From Pampus argenteus (taxonomy: Eukaryota; Chordata; Actinopteri; Scombriformes; Stromateidae): a stretch of 64,000 nt of DNA. The stretch lies in contig CM072880.1 of the NCBI GenBank assembly GCA_036937835.1, forward strand, positions 10,918,501-10,982,500, given 5' to 3'. The notes below the pieces were generated by a model. The model had not been told where the DNA came from, searched no databases, and worked only from the letters and a program-made list of their open reading frames with translations. The translations under genes and the position numbers were made by a program. Position 1 is the first letter of the stretch. Every line of letters begins with the position of its first letter. Positions 24,040 through 38,099 of this stretch are shown here, piece by piece.

Positions 24040-27000
24040 ATAACTTCATGTTTTCCGTCTTCTGTAACCTGACGCCTGTAACACTAATCAAGAGTCCCCC
24101 TTAACTCATACAACACACACACACACACACACAACACACATCTTATTCTCCAAGGAGAGACCATGAAAGGCGGGAAACCTCTACTTTGCAGCTCCACACA
24201 CTTTTTACATTAACTCGCTTTCTACTCTCTTTGTTGCCCCCTCCCCTCATCCTCTTCTAACAGTCCATGTTTCATATTATGAACACAAAAGGGACATTTT
24301 TGTATTTTTGAGTTTTCAATTTTCTGTCCGTCTCTTGTTGTATTTCAACTTTTCAACCTTTCTGTCATTCAGTGGTTCTTGTTCTGTCAGTTTTCTCTCA
24401 GTTTTTATTCAGACAAACAACTAGAGACACCTACCTGGAGACGTTGTCAGGAGAGCATGCAGAGATGCTGGTTTCAATGGAGTCCGTACTATCCACGCTC
24501 ATTGTGTCAAAGGCCTGGTTGTCACGGTACCCAAAGGCATCGAGGTAGACGTTGGTCTGGGAAGTTGCTCGGGAGCTAGGCTGACCTGGACACACACACA
24601 CACACACACACACAGCTTCAGTAGCATGTCTTGAATACAACATAACTACTACTTACTCTTCCTATGTATGCATGCACACGGTTGTTGTACCTGTCAGTGT
24701 CACTCCCTCTGGGACAACAGTTTGCCCAGCTGGGATTTTCGGATCACAGTGTCCTGCCACTGTGACACACGCTCTAATACGTCCAGTCAAAAATATCCTC
24801 ACCTTTATGGTGTAACTGCCAAGTAAAAATGTGTTGAAATAATAGAGCTCACAAAAATGTTTGCGACATGTATCCCAGAAAAGGGCTAGAAATGAGTACA
24901 TGCAGTACAATATAGTCCTAACGGTACTTTAGGCAGTTCAAAGATGTCCGGAAAATAAAATGAGACATTCTCAGAACAAGGAGGAGGAATGATGACAAAA
25001 TTATGGTGCAGATACAAGAAGAATGCACACACATACATGCAAACACAAACACACAACCTGATACTATCTGGCCCCTGCAGCAGACCCGCCCATCTGATGA
25101 GCCAGATCAAGGGACCAAAGGGACTGAGGGATCAGATACATGTGCCACTACATGGAAAAAAACAGCTGTACTATTTCACACATTTTAACACAGTACCTTT
25201 TAAAAAAAAGTTTTTTGAATATATGTAGAAGGGCAGTGAAGAAACAATTATCTTTGAAAGATGGTTGATGTGTTCAAAAACATGTATCAGGCAGAATTAT
25301 TGTACTCTGTGGTGAGTGAACAGATTATTCCTAATGATAGGAAATGGCTGGTTGATGTTTGCGGTAGGAAGTGAATGTAGAAAAGGTCTACTTTTAAGTT
25401 CGTTTGTTTTTTTTTACATTGTGAATTCACATAAAAAAAAAAATTCCATTAACTGATTTAACAATTGTTCACATTCAATCCAGCATATAAATAAATTGCT
25501 CTTACTCTACAAGCCTCAACTGAACACATACACATGACTTGATGGAGCTACTCTCCTCTTACACTATGTCCACTGACTGATAAGTTAGAAACGGTGTAAT
25601 CAAACAAAACACAACAAAGTGCACACACATGCATACACATAAACACAGACACACCCTTCTAACAAGAGTTGATGTTACCATATAGGGTGCATTTACATGT
25701 TACATGCAGGGGACACAAATAAGAGAGAACGACAGATAGAGTCTTTGTGAGTGAAGTTATATTCTTGCTGTATATTTTTGTGCATCTATATGCACTCTCT
25801 GCTTGTTTGCGGACATGTGGGCTGATGGGTGCTGCGTACGTGTGCTTACCTTTATATAGACGTCGAGTTTCTGTTTCCTTATTGGATAAGGAGAACATTC
25901 TGGGAAGAATGCTGCCACAACTTGTGCTCTGTACTAAGGGCTGATGGGACTATAAATGAACAAAAAAAAAGACAGTGTCAAATTTAAATTCAAAATAATC
26001 TGGCTTGAAACACACACGCACACACACACAGAATGACAGAGATGAAAGGGGGACAAGTAAACTGAGACATGGACATGGAAATGCCCTACAAGATAAATGT
26101 GTACATGACCGTCTATGTGTACCTTGGAAGGGAAGCTGCGTCCGAGTGTTGCACACGTGAACTGGGGGGTCATGGTGGGTGTGGTTCTCTTCCTGGGTAA
26201 TGTGTCACTTAGATAGGATCCACCTTCTTGCTCAGATCTCTTCCTCTCCTCCAGCAAACGGAAATGCTAATCAAACACGCATTAAACATGAGAGGGGAAG
26301 GATATAGACTGTTAATTGAATTCTGATTATCCATCATTGACATGAACACCACTCAAGATTAAAGATCAACATGAACCATTTTCATTTTAAGTTATAACAC
26401 TGACCTATGTGTAATGAAAATGTAATGCTAAAAGTCCCCATGTGTATGATTTTGAAATGTCCTACTTTAGTGCCATCTAGTGGTATTTTAGTGGAGTTTT
26501 ATGTACACTACATTCTCAAAGTACAGTGAAAACCATAAAAATCTTTGTAGAAATCACATTTTAATGATGTGATATGAAAACAGCTAAGTCGGTCAAAGGA
26601 AACATGTAAAATGTCAAAATCAGTTTATACACTGATAAAAACACACATGCATACACACACACACTTTACCTGCCTGTGTCGGTGATGGTGTTTTTTAACA
26701 GGAAGGGGAGGTGGAGGAGAGTCAGGGAGGGGGGAAGGGTCTCGATATGTCACCATGTTCTCTGGCCAATGTACAGAGGGTGTTTTGGGAAGGGGGCGGG
26801 GAGGATTTAGATGGGATGAGGAAGAAGAGGAGGAAGAGAAGTAACAGTCGGCAGGTGAGGAAGAATGAGAGAGCTTTGAAAAGAAGAAAGGAACAATGTC
26901 AGAAAACTGGAAAAGCGCAAAAGAAAGAGGGAAACTAGGTGGAAGTTACTGCACTCTCAAGCACACACACTTTGAATGATCTGCCGCTGTGTACCCAACT

Positions 27001-30000
27001 ACGCACGGAAGCTGTTAACACCACTACACACACACACCTCATCCTCCGCTGGTTTGTGGGTGTTGTCGTCAGGGGAGGGGTTTGCCTCGGACTCAGTGGA
27101 GACATTGGTGAGAGTGGTTGCATGGGCGGGTTTAGGCTCCCCCCCACACTGTGAGTAAAACTCATTGATTTCACTGACTGTGACATAGCCCTGGAAGGTA
27201 TCAAGTGGAGAAAATGAGGGGAAAAGAGAGGGTGAGGCAATACATGAGGTGAGTCAGCCATATTAGGATGTTATTTCAGCGAGACAAATTTGAGAATTAG
27301 TTGTTATAGAATATAGAATGATGCTAAAATTGTTTGCATTTCCAAAACAAAAATAGAACAAACAAGTCACTTAGACACTGTACTGTTAACAATAAATTAG
27401 TAGAGTACACAAGATAACAGACATATTTAATCACATCGGTATTAAAATATATTAGTATAAGATGTGCACAGAATTAATCTGCTTCTTTTCCTGCATTGCA
27501 GTGACTGCCAGTTGAAACAAGAAAATGAAAGAAAGAAAGAAGCAACCAGAAGGAAAGACAAACACATGACCAAAAGGAAGGAAGGATAAGAAGTATTTAA
27601 ACAAACTATCTGGACAAAGAGGAGAACGGACATTAACTGATCAGGAAACAAGACAGAGTACCTCAGCATTCTTCAGAAAAAGAGAGGAAAGGGTGGAAGA
27701 GAGGGCGCAGAAGTTGACTGTAAGAGGAGAATTTGTGGTAGGGATGGTGTCACGGCAACCGCTGCTAAAAGACTGACACACATCAGCCAGAGAGGCTGTA
27801 ACCTAGCAAGCAGAGAAGGAACCCCCATTACAAAGTAAAATGAACCTGCCCACTTTAGGAGTCTTAAAGAGGCAGATGGTTCTCATTTTTGTGTGCGACA
27901 GCTGTTGATGAAACCTACCTCTCTTAGAGTGAAGCCCCGACCACCAGTGAGATCAGCATATTTTCTTTCCAGGGTGGCAAAGTTTTCTTTCTCCTTAAAA
28001 AAGGACAAAAAAGGAAACGAGGGAAATTAAAAACGACGTAAAACCAACATTCTTTCCCCCTGGCAGTCTTTTCTGTCATTCATACACATGCAAACATGGA
28101 TATCCTTGTACCCTTTGCAGCATTGCTTCCAGGGTGCTCCTCTCCTTCAAGAAGCTCTCCTTCTCTCGCTGAGCCTGCTGGGTTATCTGTGCTGCCTGCT
28201 TCTTCAGAGTTAACAGACGCTCCTGAAGAGGTTGCAATATATAAACTTATTAGGAAGTTCTCAGTCAATGGATGGAGAATGACACAAACACTTTCAATAG
28301 CAAATCAACCAAAACAAAAGACATACTAATATTGGTTTCACCAAGAATCAATACCGCAAATAGAGTTAAAAAAAAAAAAAAAAAAGAATATGTTATAGTG
28401 CACGTTATGTAGTTTTTGGCATGAGCTGGATTCACACACAGACAGCCGTTACCTTGCGAGTGACGGTGCTCCGTTGGTAGTCAGCAATCTCCCGAAGAAG
28501 CTGCTGTGTTTTGGTCTCTTTCTCCTCGTCCTGCCTGCTCTCGCTCTCCAGCTGTTGGAACTCCAGGTCCTCGAAGCGCTTTGTCTCTGCCTCGAGTACT
28601 TCACAGTCCTGATACACACAAACAAAAATATAATACACAGTTAAAGATGCAAGACGAAGGCATGCGTGTATACAGGACACACGTAACCACACAAACCTTT
28701 ACAGGACATACGCATGAGGAAGAGTGTTCATATATAGACAGAACCTTGTCTTCCTAAAGGTTTTAGTAAAGAATTTATTTTTGCCGTAGTTTTTATTTAC
28801 TGTAAAACGTCTGAGACAAACAGGAAGCAAGTACATATCACTCCATAATACACTGAGACACACAAAGCAAACCAGACACACAGACCCTTGACGTTTTGTC
28901 AACACTTAATCATGCAGACAACTACACGAAAGCATAGCCAGAATCAAACATGCAGCATGTTGCATAAGTATCCCCCCGGAAATAAACACTGATCATTTAA
29001 AAATGCCGTCCAAAGAAATTTTTTTAAACAACGTATTATGTATATTGAGATACGTTACACTCTTACAGGCTCAACTCCTCTGATAGAATAAAGAAATGTG
29101 ATGTGTAGAAACCTGACGAGTTAGACAATGACAACATGAACCAGGTAAAGATCAAAGGCGTCTGTGGGACAGAGAGCAACGTAAGGAAAGAAAATGTTCA
29201 CATGCAAATTCAAGTATGCAAACATCACGTCTGTTCATGCCTGTCCACATGTACTGTAGGTTTGGACCATCAATATGCTTATACTGAGTGTTCTGGTTTT
29301 CCTATACGAGTGCATGCATGCACAGCTGTTGCATTTCAAACTTATGCTTAAGTATTCTTGCCTTACATCTGCATGGATCAATGGGTTTACACATGCAAGT
29401 ACATACAGTATCTACCTGTGCATGTGTGTGTGAAGTGTGAGTGTTTGTGTGTGTACTGACCCTGGCTAGCTGCTCCTGCAGGGGCTCCTTGGTGGCCTCT
29501 GGGCAGCTGTCCAGCTGGGAGCGCTGCTCACACACAATCTGAGCCAACCTCTCTACTCTGCCCCTTTCTGCCTGCAGCAACTCACACGCCTGACACACAA
29601 ACACACACATACGCGCACATATATGCCCACACAAATGCGTACACATAAGCAAATGTGTACGCAGAAACACAGAGACACACACGAACACACACGCAGGACA
29701 GAGAGAGGATGGCAGCGTTAGTGGGACTGGGGAGCCACAGTTAGTTACTACGGCGACCAGGTCAGCAAGATTAGTGTAGAATAAGGGGAAGAGGGAAAGA
29801 AGCCAAAGGAATAAAATCTTATAAAGGGGTTGAATTGACAAACAAAAATTAAGGCAGGGAATTGGTTGGATGAAAAGCATTATGAGTTCTGTCATTTGTT
29901 TTGTTTTGTTTGTTTGTTTGAAGAGGGCGATGGAAAGGACTTGGGGAGAGGAGGGAGATGTAGATATGGAATGGTTCAGTAGAGGGTTAACTAACGCATT

Positions 30001-33000
30001 AATGATCCTCTCTTTAAATACCACAACATACACAGACGCCCAAAATCTGTACAAACACTCATCTTCTCCTACTCTTCAGCAGAGCAACAATGTCTCTCTC
30101 TCCCTTTGTCTAACTCAGTATCATGATAGGGGTTTATTATGGACACTACCTAACAGCTGTGTGTGGGTTTTCCATGGAAATTTCAGAATCAGGCCAGGAA
30201 CTGTATCAACAAAGTAGAAGGTCCTAATGCCAAACTAAAGCATGTACACACAAACTCACACGCAACAAATTACATCCATTTATCTACTTGCACCTCTCAA
30301 CCTGTCAATGATGCCATATATTGATATAAATGTAGACACGCATACAAAAGCTCACCCACGCATCGCTTGGTGACTGCTATACCCTGGACAGTATTAACAG
30401 GTATATATTTGGACCAGAGACGGCATGAGAAGGATTAACACCTACCAGTTACTCACATGACCTCTAAATGTATGAGAGTCTCTGAGTAGCATATGTATAT
30501 ATACCTTGGGAAAGGAAAATGCATGTGCTTTCTATGCCCCGTGTTTAATGAATATTTTTGAAGATAATATGGTTAGAAGGATTTGAGAATAAACACATGT
30601 AAGACTTTTTACATTGGCTACATACGTTTCTCCCTTCTGCCCGATTACTAATATCACTTACCAGCCTCTCAAGGAAGACATTCAAAGAATTTGCAAAGGA
30701 TGCACCATTAGACACCTTCATTTGGAGATGAACCACATCTCAAGTGTCCCATCATCTTATCAGTCTTTCTCTGGTTGGGTCTTGGTGTCCGTGTTGGCCA
30801 TTATGAATCTCTTGAGAAGTGTAATCATCTTACTCTCTACAAGTGTTTTACAGTTAATCAAAGACTGTTAAATACCTTTTCTTTTTCCTGCTGGGACTTG
30901 GTCTCTAGCTCTGCTATCTTGTTGTGAAGCGCTTCCAGGGCATCCTTTTCCTGTTGGAGAGCAGCTACTTCAGACTCCTGCTCAGCATCCACCAGAGCTC
31001 GCTCAACCTCCACCTTGGATAAATTACACACCAATAAGTTAGCTGCTTTTGGTGAATCTGTATAATGAGGATTTTTTCCTGTTTTTTCTGGATAATGAGG
31101 ATTTTTTGGTTTGGTTTGATATAAAATGATATAAAATTCAGTGACATCTTTGCTGCCATGTCTGCCTATTTAAAACATCCGTCTACCTCTCGGGCAGATT
31201 CCTCCATTTGGTTGTCCAGCTCTTTGATCTTTTGCTCCAGCTCCTCCATGTTGTTCAGCACCTGAATCCTATCCTCTTCCACACGCCTCACTTCCTCCTC
31301 TGAAGGCCTCACTTCCTGTCCTGGGCGACGAATTGTATTGTCTATTGCCTGGCAACGACAATCAACAACACAGTTACTGACTGAACAATTGTTAAGATGT
31401 AATTACAGTAATTGCTATCAGAACCAATGTAGGGGATTTTTATGTTGCCATAGTTTATGAATAAACTTTTTTTTTTCGCTACAGGTTTCCTGCTGGACAT
31501 GCTTACAGAAAAAAAAAAAACTTTGTTTGATGCAATGAATATCTATTTTCTTTTTCAAAAAATAAAAAATGTACACCAACACACACATACATACATACAC
31601 AAATACCAGCTGTCACATGTAAACAGCAACAGTCTGCACTAATCTAATAAATGGGCTGTAAATATCCTCCCCATCTGTGTGTGAAATTTGTGTATGGTGA
31701 TACTTTCCAAGTATTAAGAGGAGTGATCCTTGTCACTCATGTTTTCCAGAAAGAACAGGGAACATAAACACTTCCCACAATAAGCCTGATTAATCTTTAA
31801 AGAAGATGGCCAAAGCCAAAAGGTGTTTCCGCTGTCTTGTACTCCTTTTATACATGAGAGGTGTACAATGTTGATCCACTAAAGATAGTTAAAGTCGCAT
31901 CCCTGCTACTCACTGGATCTAACCCAAAAAAGGGTTATTGTTAAGAAACAGGAAAGTGATGAGCCGACTACTTTAAATTCTGTAACAGCACAACGCACAA
32001 AACAATAAGCATCCAAAGCAGCGTTGTATTTCTCATACCTCATTGGTCCTCTGTGTACGTGGAGATGGTGAGGGGCCAAAGCTTCGTAGACTGATAGCAG
32101 GCGACTCTGCCCTGTTGTCCCGGGTACCGCTGCTGCGCCTCCGTCGTACCTGTAGATCATCATCATAGTATCCATTCTCTGATCCAGGTGAGGTCATGTG
32201 TCCATTTCCTGTTGTTTCATTAACCGCTGAAGAGTCAGAAAAGACAGACGGTGTGTCATCATCATCGTCGTCGTCGTTCAGTTGGAGTTTCTCAAGCTCC
32301 TGGTTGATCTTCTGGAGGTCCGCCACAGCAGATGTAGGACTTATAACTGTGCCACCTCCATCTCTCTCAGTCCGGCCCAGCTCTGAACACAGAGACAAGA
32401 TGGTCTCTAGACGCTGTCGTTCCTGAGATGACACACACACACGCACACAGTTACATCAGCAATTCCTAATAAGGGGTACATGTATCCCAGGGTGTAGGGG
32501 GTATTGTTTGCATGAAAAAAAAAATTATATATATTAAAAGGTGAGATTAATCAAACCGACCTTTAACAGAACAACCGTTTTAGACCAAAACCACATTAGG
32601 TTACATTTCTATTAAAATACTAAAAACAACCACATCTTCATGCTGATTCTGACATCAATTTTCAAATACAAATGTGAACTTCTGTATTTGTTTTTCATAT
32701 TAGAAAGGACCGGTGATAACACCTGAGCTAGAGAGTATTATTGCATTCCATAAAAAATCAGGTTTTCAATGTTTAGATTACCTGGGGAAGCATCACAGAA
32801 ATCAATCCCTCTAGTTAAAAAGTCCTTGTTTAGTCAGTAATAAACTCGTACCATCTATTCTAGTATTTGCGTACTCCAGAGAGTATAATTCCCCTTGCTG
32901 AGAATCCCTAGAGCAGTTCTCCCTTCTACAGTTCTGCATGCTCCAAACAGAGATATACAGGGTGTAAACTACAGGGGCTGCAATGAGTCAAAATAGGTGG

Positions 33001-36000
33001 GGGTGGGAAAGGGAGAACGTGAGCAACAAGCCTGAGTAAGTAATATTAGAAAGGGAAAGACGGACGTTGAAAGAAAAGGAATGTGGGACAGAGTTGTGTG
33101 TATATTTGTGTGTGTGTGTGAGTGTGAATGTGAGCTAATGACAAAGTGGACAGCTGTCAACTATGATCAGAAGTGTCCAACCATGACTCTAAACACAGGA
33201 ATGTGTCTGTGTGTACAGCTAACAAGAGACGCTCCAGGGAATCAAACTTTAGGAAAGAATCTGAACCAGGTGACGTTTGCGCTAAGAAAGTCTTGATTTG
33301 AAGAGAGATTTGATTCTATTAAGGACAACCAGTATTACATTATACACTTATTTGTGCAATGTGTACACTAGTTATTCTAATCAATATAAATGCTTAATGC
33401 TCACCATAGTAATTGCTTAACAAAGGAAAAGACAAACAAACATACACACTCGATGTACAGTGTGTAACATGAACCAAGAGCTGCAGCGAAACAAGCCTGT
33501 GTCAGTTTGTCACCTTGTTCTATTCTAATGGACACAAGCCTCTGTGGAGCCCTTATAGTAATCAGCTGTCAACTAGGGACACATTAAAAAGAGCAAGTAC
33601 GGCAATGAGTGGCACAGGACAAAATGACAGCAACAAAGCCATAGACAGGAAACCAGTGGGAGAAAGTATGAGGAAACGAGTGGGGAAATATGAGCTGGTG
33701 CTTTGGTTGCCTGGTGCAGAGCAGAGAAGAGAAGCACTGCAATAAAGTGATTCTGATGATCTTTCCCTCTTACACTACCAAGCAACATTTCATTACAGAG
33801 AGAAGTGCTTCTTAAATTTAATTTCTTTGCTTAATGCCAGCTGATGGAATATACTAGCACAATCTGAACCAAACCTCAAAAAAATATCCTAATATGATAT
33901 GAGTGATGTATAGAGTGCAGGTTCCCTGGAATAACACTAGAGGGCAGAGTAAGTTGCATCTTTGATTATCAGATGCTGCTAGTGGCTTGCATACAAAAGA
34001 TCATTGTCTAACACATACATGCTCATAAAAGCATCATCATCTATTATCCAAAACATATCTAAAAAAGTATAAACAATTACTGATTGGATAATTAATTCAA
34101 TTTTAATGCATCATTTAATGTCCTTAAAAGAAGACTTGTGTTTTACATCTGGGCCCAAAAAAACAACAACAAAATAATCAAAATCCACATCAAATGCAAC
34201 AAATTAATGTTTCATCTTGATATGGGGTAAAATGGGTCAACTTTAATCTGAGCTGAAATCCTGTGAAGATTGTGAAACAGTTTGGTTTGTGTGGCATCCA
34301 GAAAAAACTATTTCTCACAGTTAAAGCAGCAAAGTTCAGCAGAATATGGCTATGTGAAAGCAAGGGAGCATTTATAGAGGTAAGGATAGTGGGATTGTGA
34401 GTCCAGCTGTCATTATATGTTGAACATCTGTGTGTTTATCCACCTGCTACACTTCAACTCTACTCTCTAATCGTCTTGGTTTCTCTAGCCCACTGACTGA
34501 TGTGTCCTCTGGCTCTTCAGTGGTCCGAACCACAATGGGCGGGCGGACCTCCAGATGACTGACATAAACATGCATCACACACACACACACACAAATCTAA
34601 GCTCAGGGTTAAGAATAGTCCTGTTAGTATGGGCTAACTGCCAGAGGCATCTGTCTGGTGGTAAACCTCACTCAGTGTGTGTGTGTGTTAAGCTCCCTGG
34701 GAGAGTATGTTTGAGAGGACAAGGAAGAGGTTAGTATGAAGGGAGGCATTCCTACAAATTCTATTTCTAGTGTGTGTATTCAGAACAAAAACAATCTTTT
34801 GCATCAGTTTGTATTTTCACATTCGATTCAAATGCCATATTTCAAAAACAGCCCGTTAGCAAACACGCACACAAACACACAGACGGGGAAAAACTCACCA
34901 GTCTCTCCACCTCCTGCTCACGGAGTCTCTCCTCTTTTTGGCGCTGGTGGTAGTCAGTCAGTTCTTCTTTCCCACTCAGTGAGCTGATACTCCCCCTTCT
35001 TTCCCTGAATCCCCCTGGTGGGGTCACTCCAGCCTTTCCAAATGACTGCCTTCTCTCCCCAAAGCCTACCCCAGAATCTAGTCCTGCCTTCCCAAATGAA
35101 GACTTCCTTTCTCCAAGCCCAACTCCCGGGGCAGAGGTGAGTTCGAGGCCTACTCCACGCCTCTCCCTCTCCCCAAAAGACAGCTCCATTCCTGAGGAGA
35201 ATCCACTGCTCGTCAGCCGTTCGGGTTCTGGGGGGCTGGAACTGATGGAGCTGATGGAGCCCACTGAGCTTGTGGAAGTCAAGCTGAGTTTTTTGGCCAC
35301 ACGAGGGGAAGTGGAGCCTCTGGATGAAATGGTCACATCAGGTGGAGCAGTTGTGGGGGAGATGGAAGTGGTGGTGGAGGACATATTCTTAGGAGAGGAG
35401 AGGGAGATAGACACAATGCCTTCTCCCTGAGATGTGGCCTGGATTTGATTCCTGTTAGAGGACTGCTGGCTGGAGTTACTTGAGTTTTGGTTGATGTCAG
35501 GACTGACATTTAGGCTGTTGTTGTTGTTGTAATGGTCTTTGCTAAGTTTGTAACTCCCAGCAACATCAGACCTACGTGGGGGCAGCGTCGACAAGGTCAG
35601 CAATCCGTTGTTGTTGTCACGGGGAGATGGGGAGGGACAGAGGCGTGGCAGTGAACGGCTGTGCCCTCCCATCATCCCACTCAGTGAGCCTGCCGAGTAT
35701 TTCCTAGTTCGACTGCTCGGTGATGACTCTTGGTTGCCAAAGCTACGGCGTCCAAGACGTGGGCTTGAGGGCATACTGGTTGCGCCTCCTGCTGATGGAG
35801 TGCGGGATGAGGAAGAGGAGGGAGGAAGAGAGAGGATGAGGCTATCGCTAGCAGCAACAGAAATGGAAGAGCCTCCGCCATTCCACGTGGATAGTAAAGG
35901 AGAAGAGCCCGTGTTGTGCAGCCGTCGGCTATCACTGACGCCAACGTTGTCGTGGTTGCGACCAACGGAGGTGCGGGAGGCCAGGGACGAGGAAGGGTCA

Positions 36001-37680
36001 GATCGTCGGGAAGGGGAAAGAGGGGAAGCGGACTTCATTGACAATGGGGGACGATCTGTGCCATAGAAACGTCTTGCCTGTTCCTGATAAGCCGATGAGG
36101 ATGAGGCAGGTGATGTGGTAGGTGTGGTGGGGGGAGACTGAGAGAAATAAAGGAGAAAAGATTATCTTTTAGAAGTACTTAAATATGCTATCTTATTGTA
36201 ATATCGAATGCAAATAAAATCGATTATCTATTACAGAGGTAAACGAAGAGCCAGAAATATACAGAAAGATGATGGTGAGGCTTTAAGCAGTTCTTCATAG
36301 CTCTTGTGTTGCCACTTAATCACTGCAATAAAACCCAGGATTGGATAAGCCCTATTGAGCCATATTTGGTCTTGTAGGTAATGAGTAAACCCTTGTTAGC
36401 TCTGTTTAGCCCAAGACAAACAACCAGGGTAACCACACAGACTTTACAAGCCGTTTAACAGCATGTTACAGAAAGCGAAATAATAAACTCTGTAGTGGAG
36501 CTAAATGCTAGCTGACCTGTGTCATGCTGAAGTAGGAGGGGTTAGCATTTCCGTTGGCTCTCAGGCTGTTCTCTAGGGCAATCTTTTTACGCTGCAAGGT
36601 ATCCATCAAATCTCGGAGTTCGGAGGCTGAACGCATTCCCCTCGCACTGCTGGTCCCACCAACCACAGCATGGCTATAGTCGCTGCTAAACTTCAGGTAG
36701 TCTGGAGGATAAGTGGAAACAGTAAATTTAATACCAGGAGAATGAAAATATACAAATGCAAGTAACCATTCGAAAACAAGAGGAAAAATAATGGTGTTAT
36801 AATGGTGACAGAAGGAGCGAGAGAGAGAGTTTGTGTGGGGTGTGCACCTGAAGCTAAAGCTATTCATCGGACCCTTGTCAGAACAAACCCAACCCAAAAC
36901 AATCCACAACTGGCAGTGAATCACCCAGAATACACACACGCGTACACACACTGCATGTATATACACACCCACACAGAACCATCCGTGTGATCCAAGACAA
37001 ACAGTTTACCCTATTTCGGGTTCTGTTCCTTAGTTTAGGATTTGGGGAAATAAAAGAGACCACAAAATATTCTGGAATACCCTCAAGAGGTCCCCCGCCC
37101 TTCCTAAAACTATTTTGTTTCAGCAGCTTTGGGGTCTTTTTTCCAAACCTCAACTGACTCAGTCTTTTAACTTCCTTCCCACTAAATTTTTCTTTTACCA
37201 AAACAGTTTCTTACTATGATCAGCACAGGTGTATTTCCACTATTCTGACCAGATTTACAGAAAGGTTTCGCTCATTATTATCCCGGCATTAAAAATGTAA
37301 GTAGTGGAAAGCTATACGTGAGAAACCTGTACATTTTTTTTATTCCTCTGTGGCTTTATGTGGAAAAGGAGTCATTGCAATGTTCTAGACCACCCAGTGT
37401 TTAACTACCACACACGCCCACCAAAAGCTTTCCTACAACTGACAATGATGGCTCCACCTGAGAGAAACACACACACGTGTATATCCCATGCATATATGCC
37501 AACAATGTACATATGTGTTTACGAATTTAAACTTCAACTACCGCTGCTTAGTCGAGTTTGTATTGTACGAGAAAATAATGCACGTCATAGCTGGATATAA
37601 GCCTGTGTGAGAAAATGTCAAACCTTACATGGTGGAGAGAAATGGGGCAGAAAATGGAAGACATCATAAGATCTAGGACG

Positions 37681-37728
<48 letters not shown>

Positions 37729-38057
37729 GGGTGTTTGTGTCCATACATGGGCAGATTTATACTGGAGGCCTGGCGTGCATCAACTCTCTCCTATCGAGAC
37801 TATTCTCTTCTATGCCAAGTCAGTCTTGCTTTGTGTGGGAGTCCTCTCTTACCGAGCATGTGTCATGAGTGTAAGTCTTGGAAATCTGGAGGATAAAGGT
37901 AAAGCTTTTGGCTTTCTGTAATAACAGTTTTACTGGGAATGTGTGTGTGTGTGTGGGTGAGAGAGTGAGATGTAAGAAAACATCTGAGAAGCAGGGGAAA
38001 GAGCATTCCTTGCGTCAAGGAGTTTAAAGAGCAAGGATTCCACTGATTAGCACACAC

Positions 38058-38099
<42 letters not shown>

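Larger units (their letters stand above)
31349..34898 (-). other. phldb2 introns around the acidic exon
   Basis: Introns 31,349-32,038 and 32,423-34,898 flank the exon at 32,039-32,422. They contain CA-rich tracts, T/A runs and a near-consensus CTCF motif at 33,934-33,947; no extra exon was recognised. Confidence 0.7.

Noticed and set aside
29302..30054. A 250-codon minus-strand open frame as a gene
   Set aside because: Only 29,461-29,589 is a phldb2 exon with conserved sequence. The remainder is translation of CA-rich intron on both sides of real splice sites.
35137..36066. Plus-strand open frames of 97 and 152 codons
   Set aside because: They are antisense to the large phldb2 exon, whose minus-strand reading matches a known protein. 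Their Gly/Glu-rich content reflects the complement of Ser/Pro codons.
36878..37201. A 107-codon minus-strand frame with Lys/Arg-rich sequence as an extra phldb2 exon
   Set aside because: It has no phase-compatible acceptor/donor pair and no similarity to PHLDB proteins; the flanking exons join cleanly without it.
37682..38097. Regular repeats as a possible CRISPR-like or tandem gene array
   Set aside because: They are dinucleotide microsatellites without unique spacers, in a vertebrate intron.
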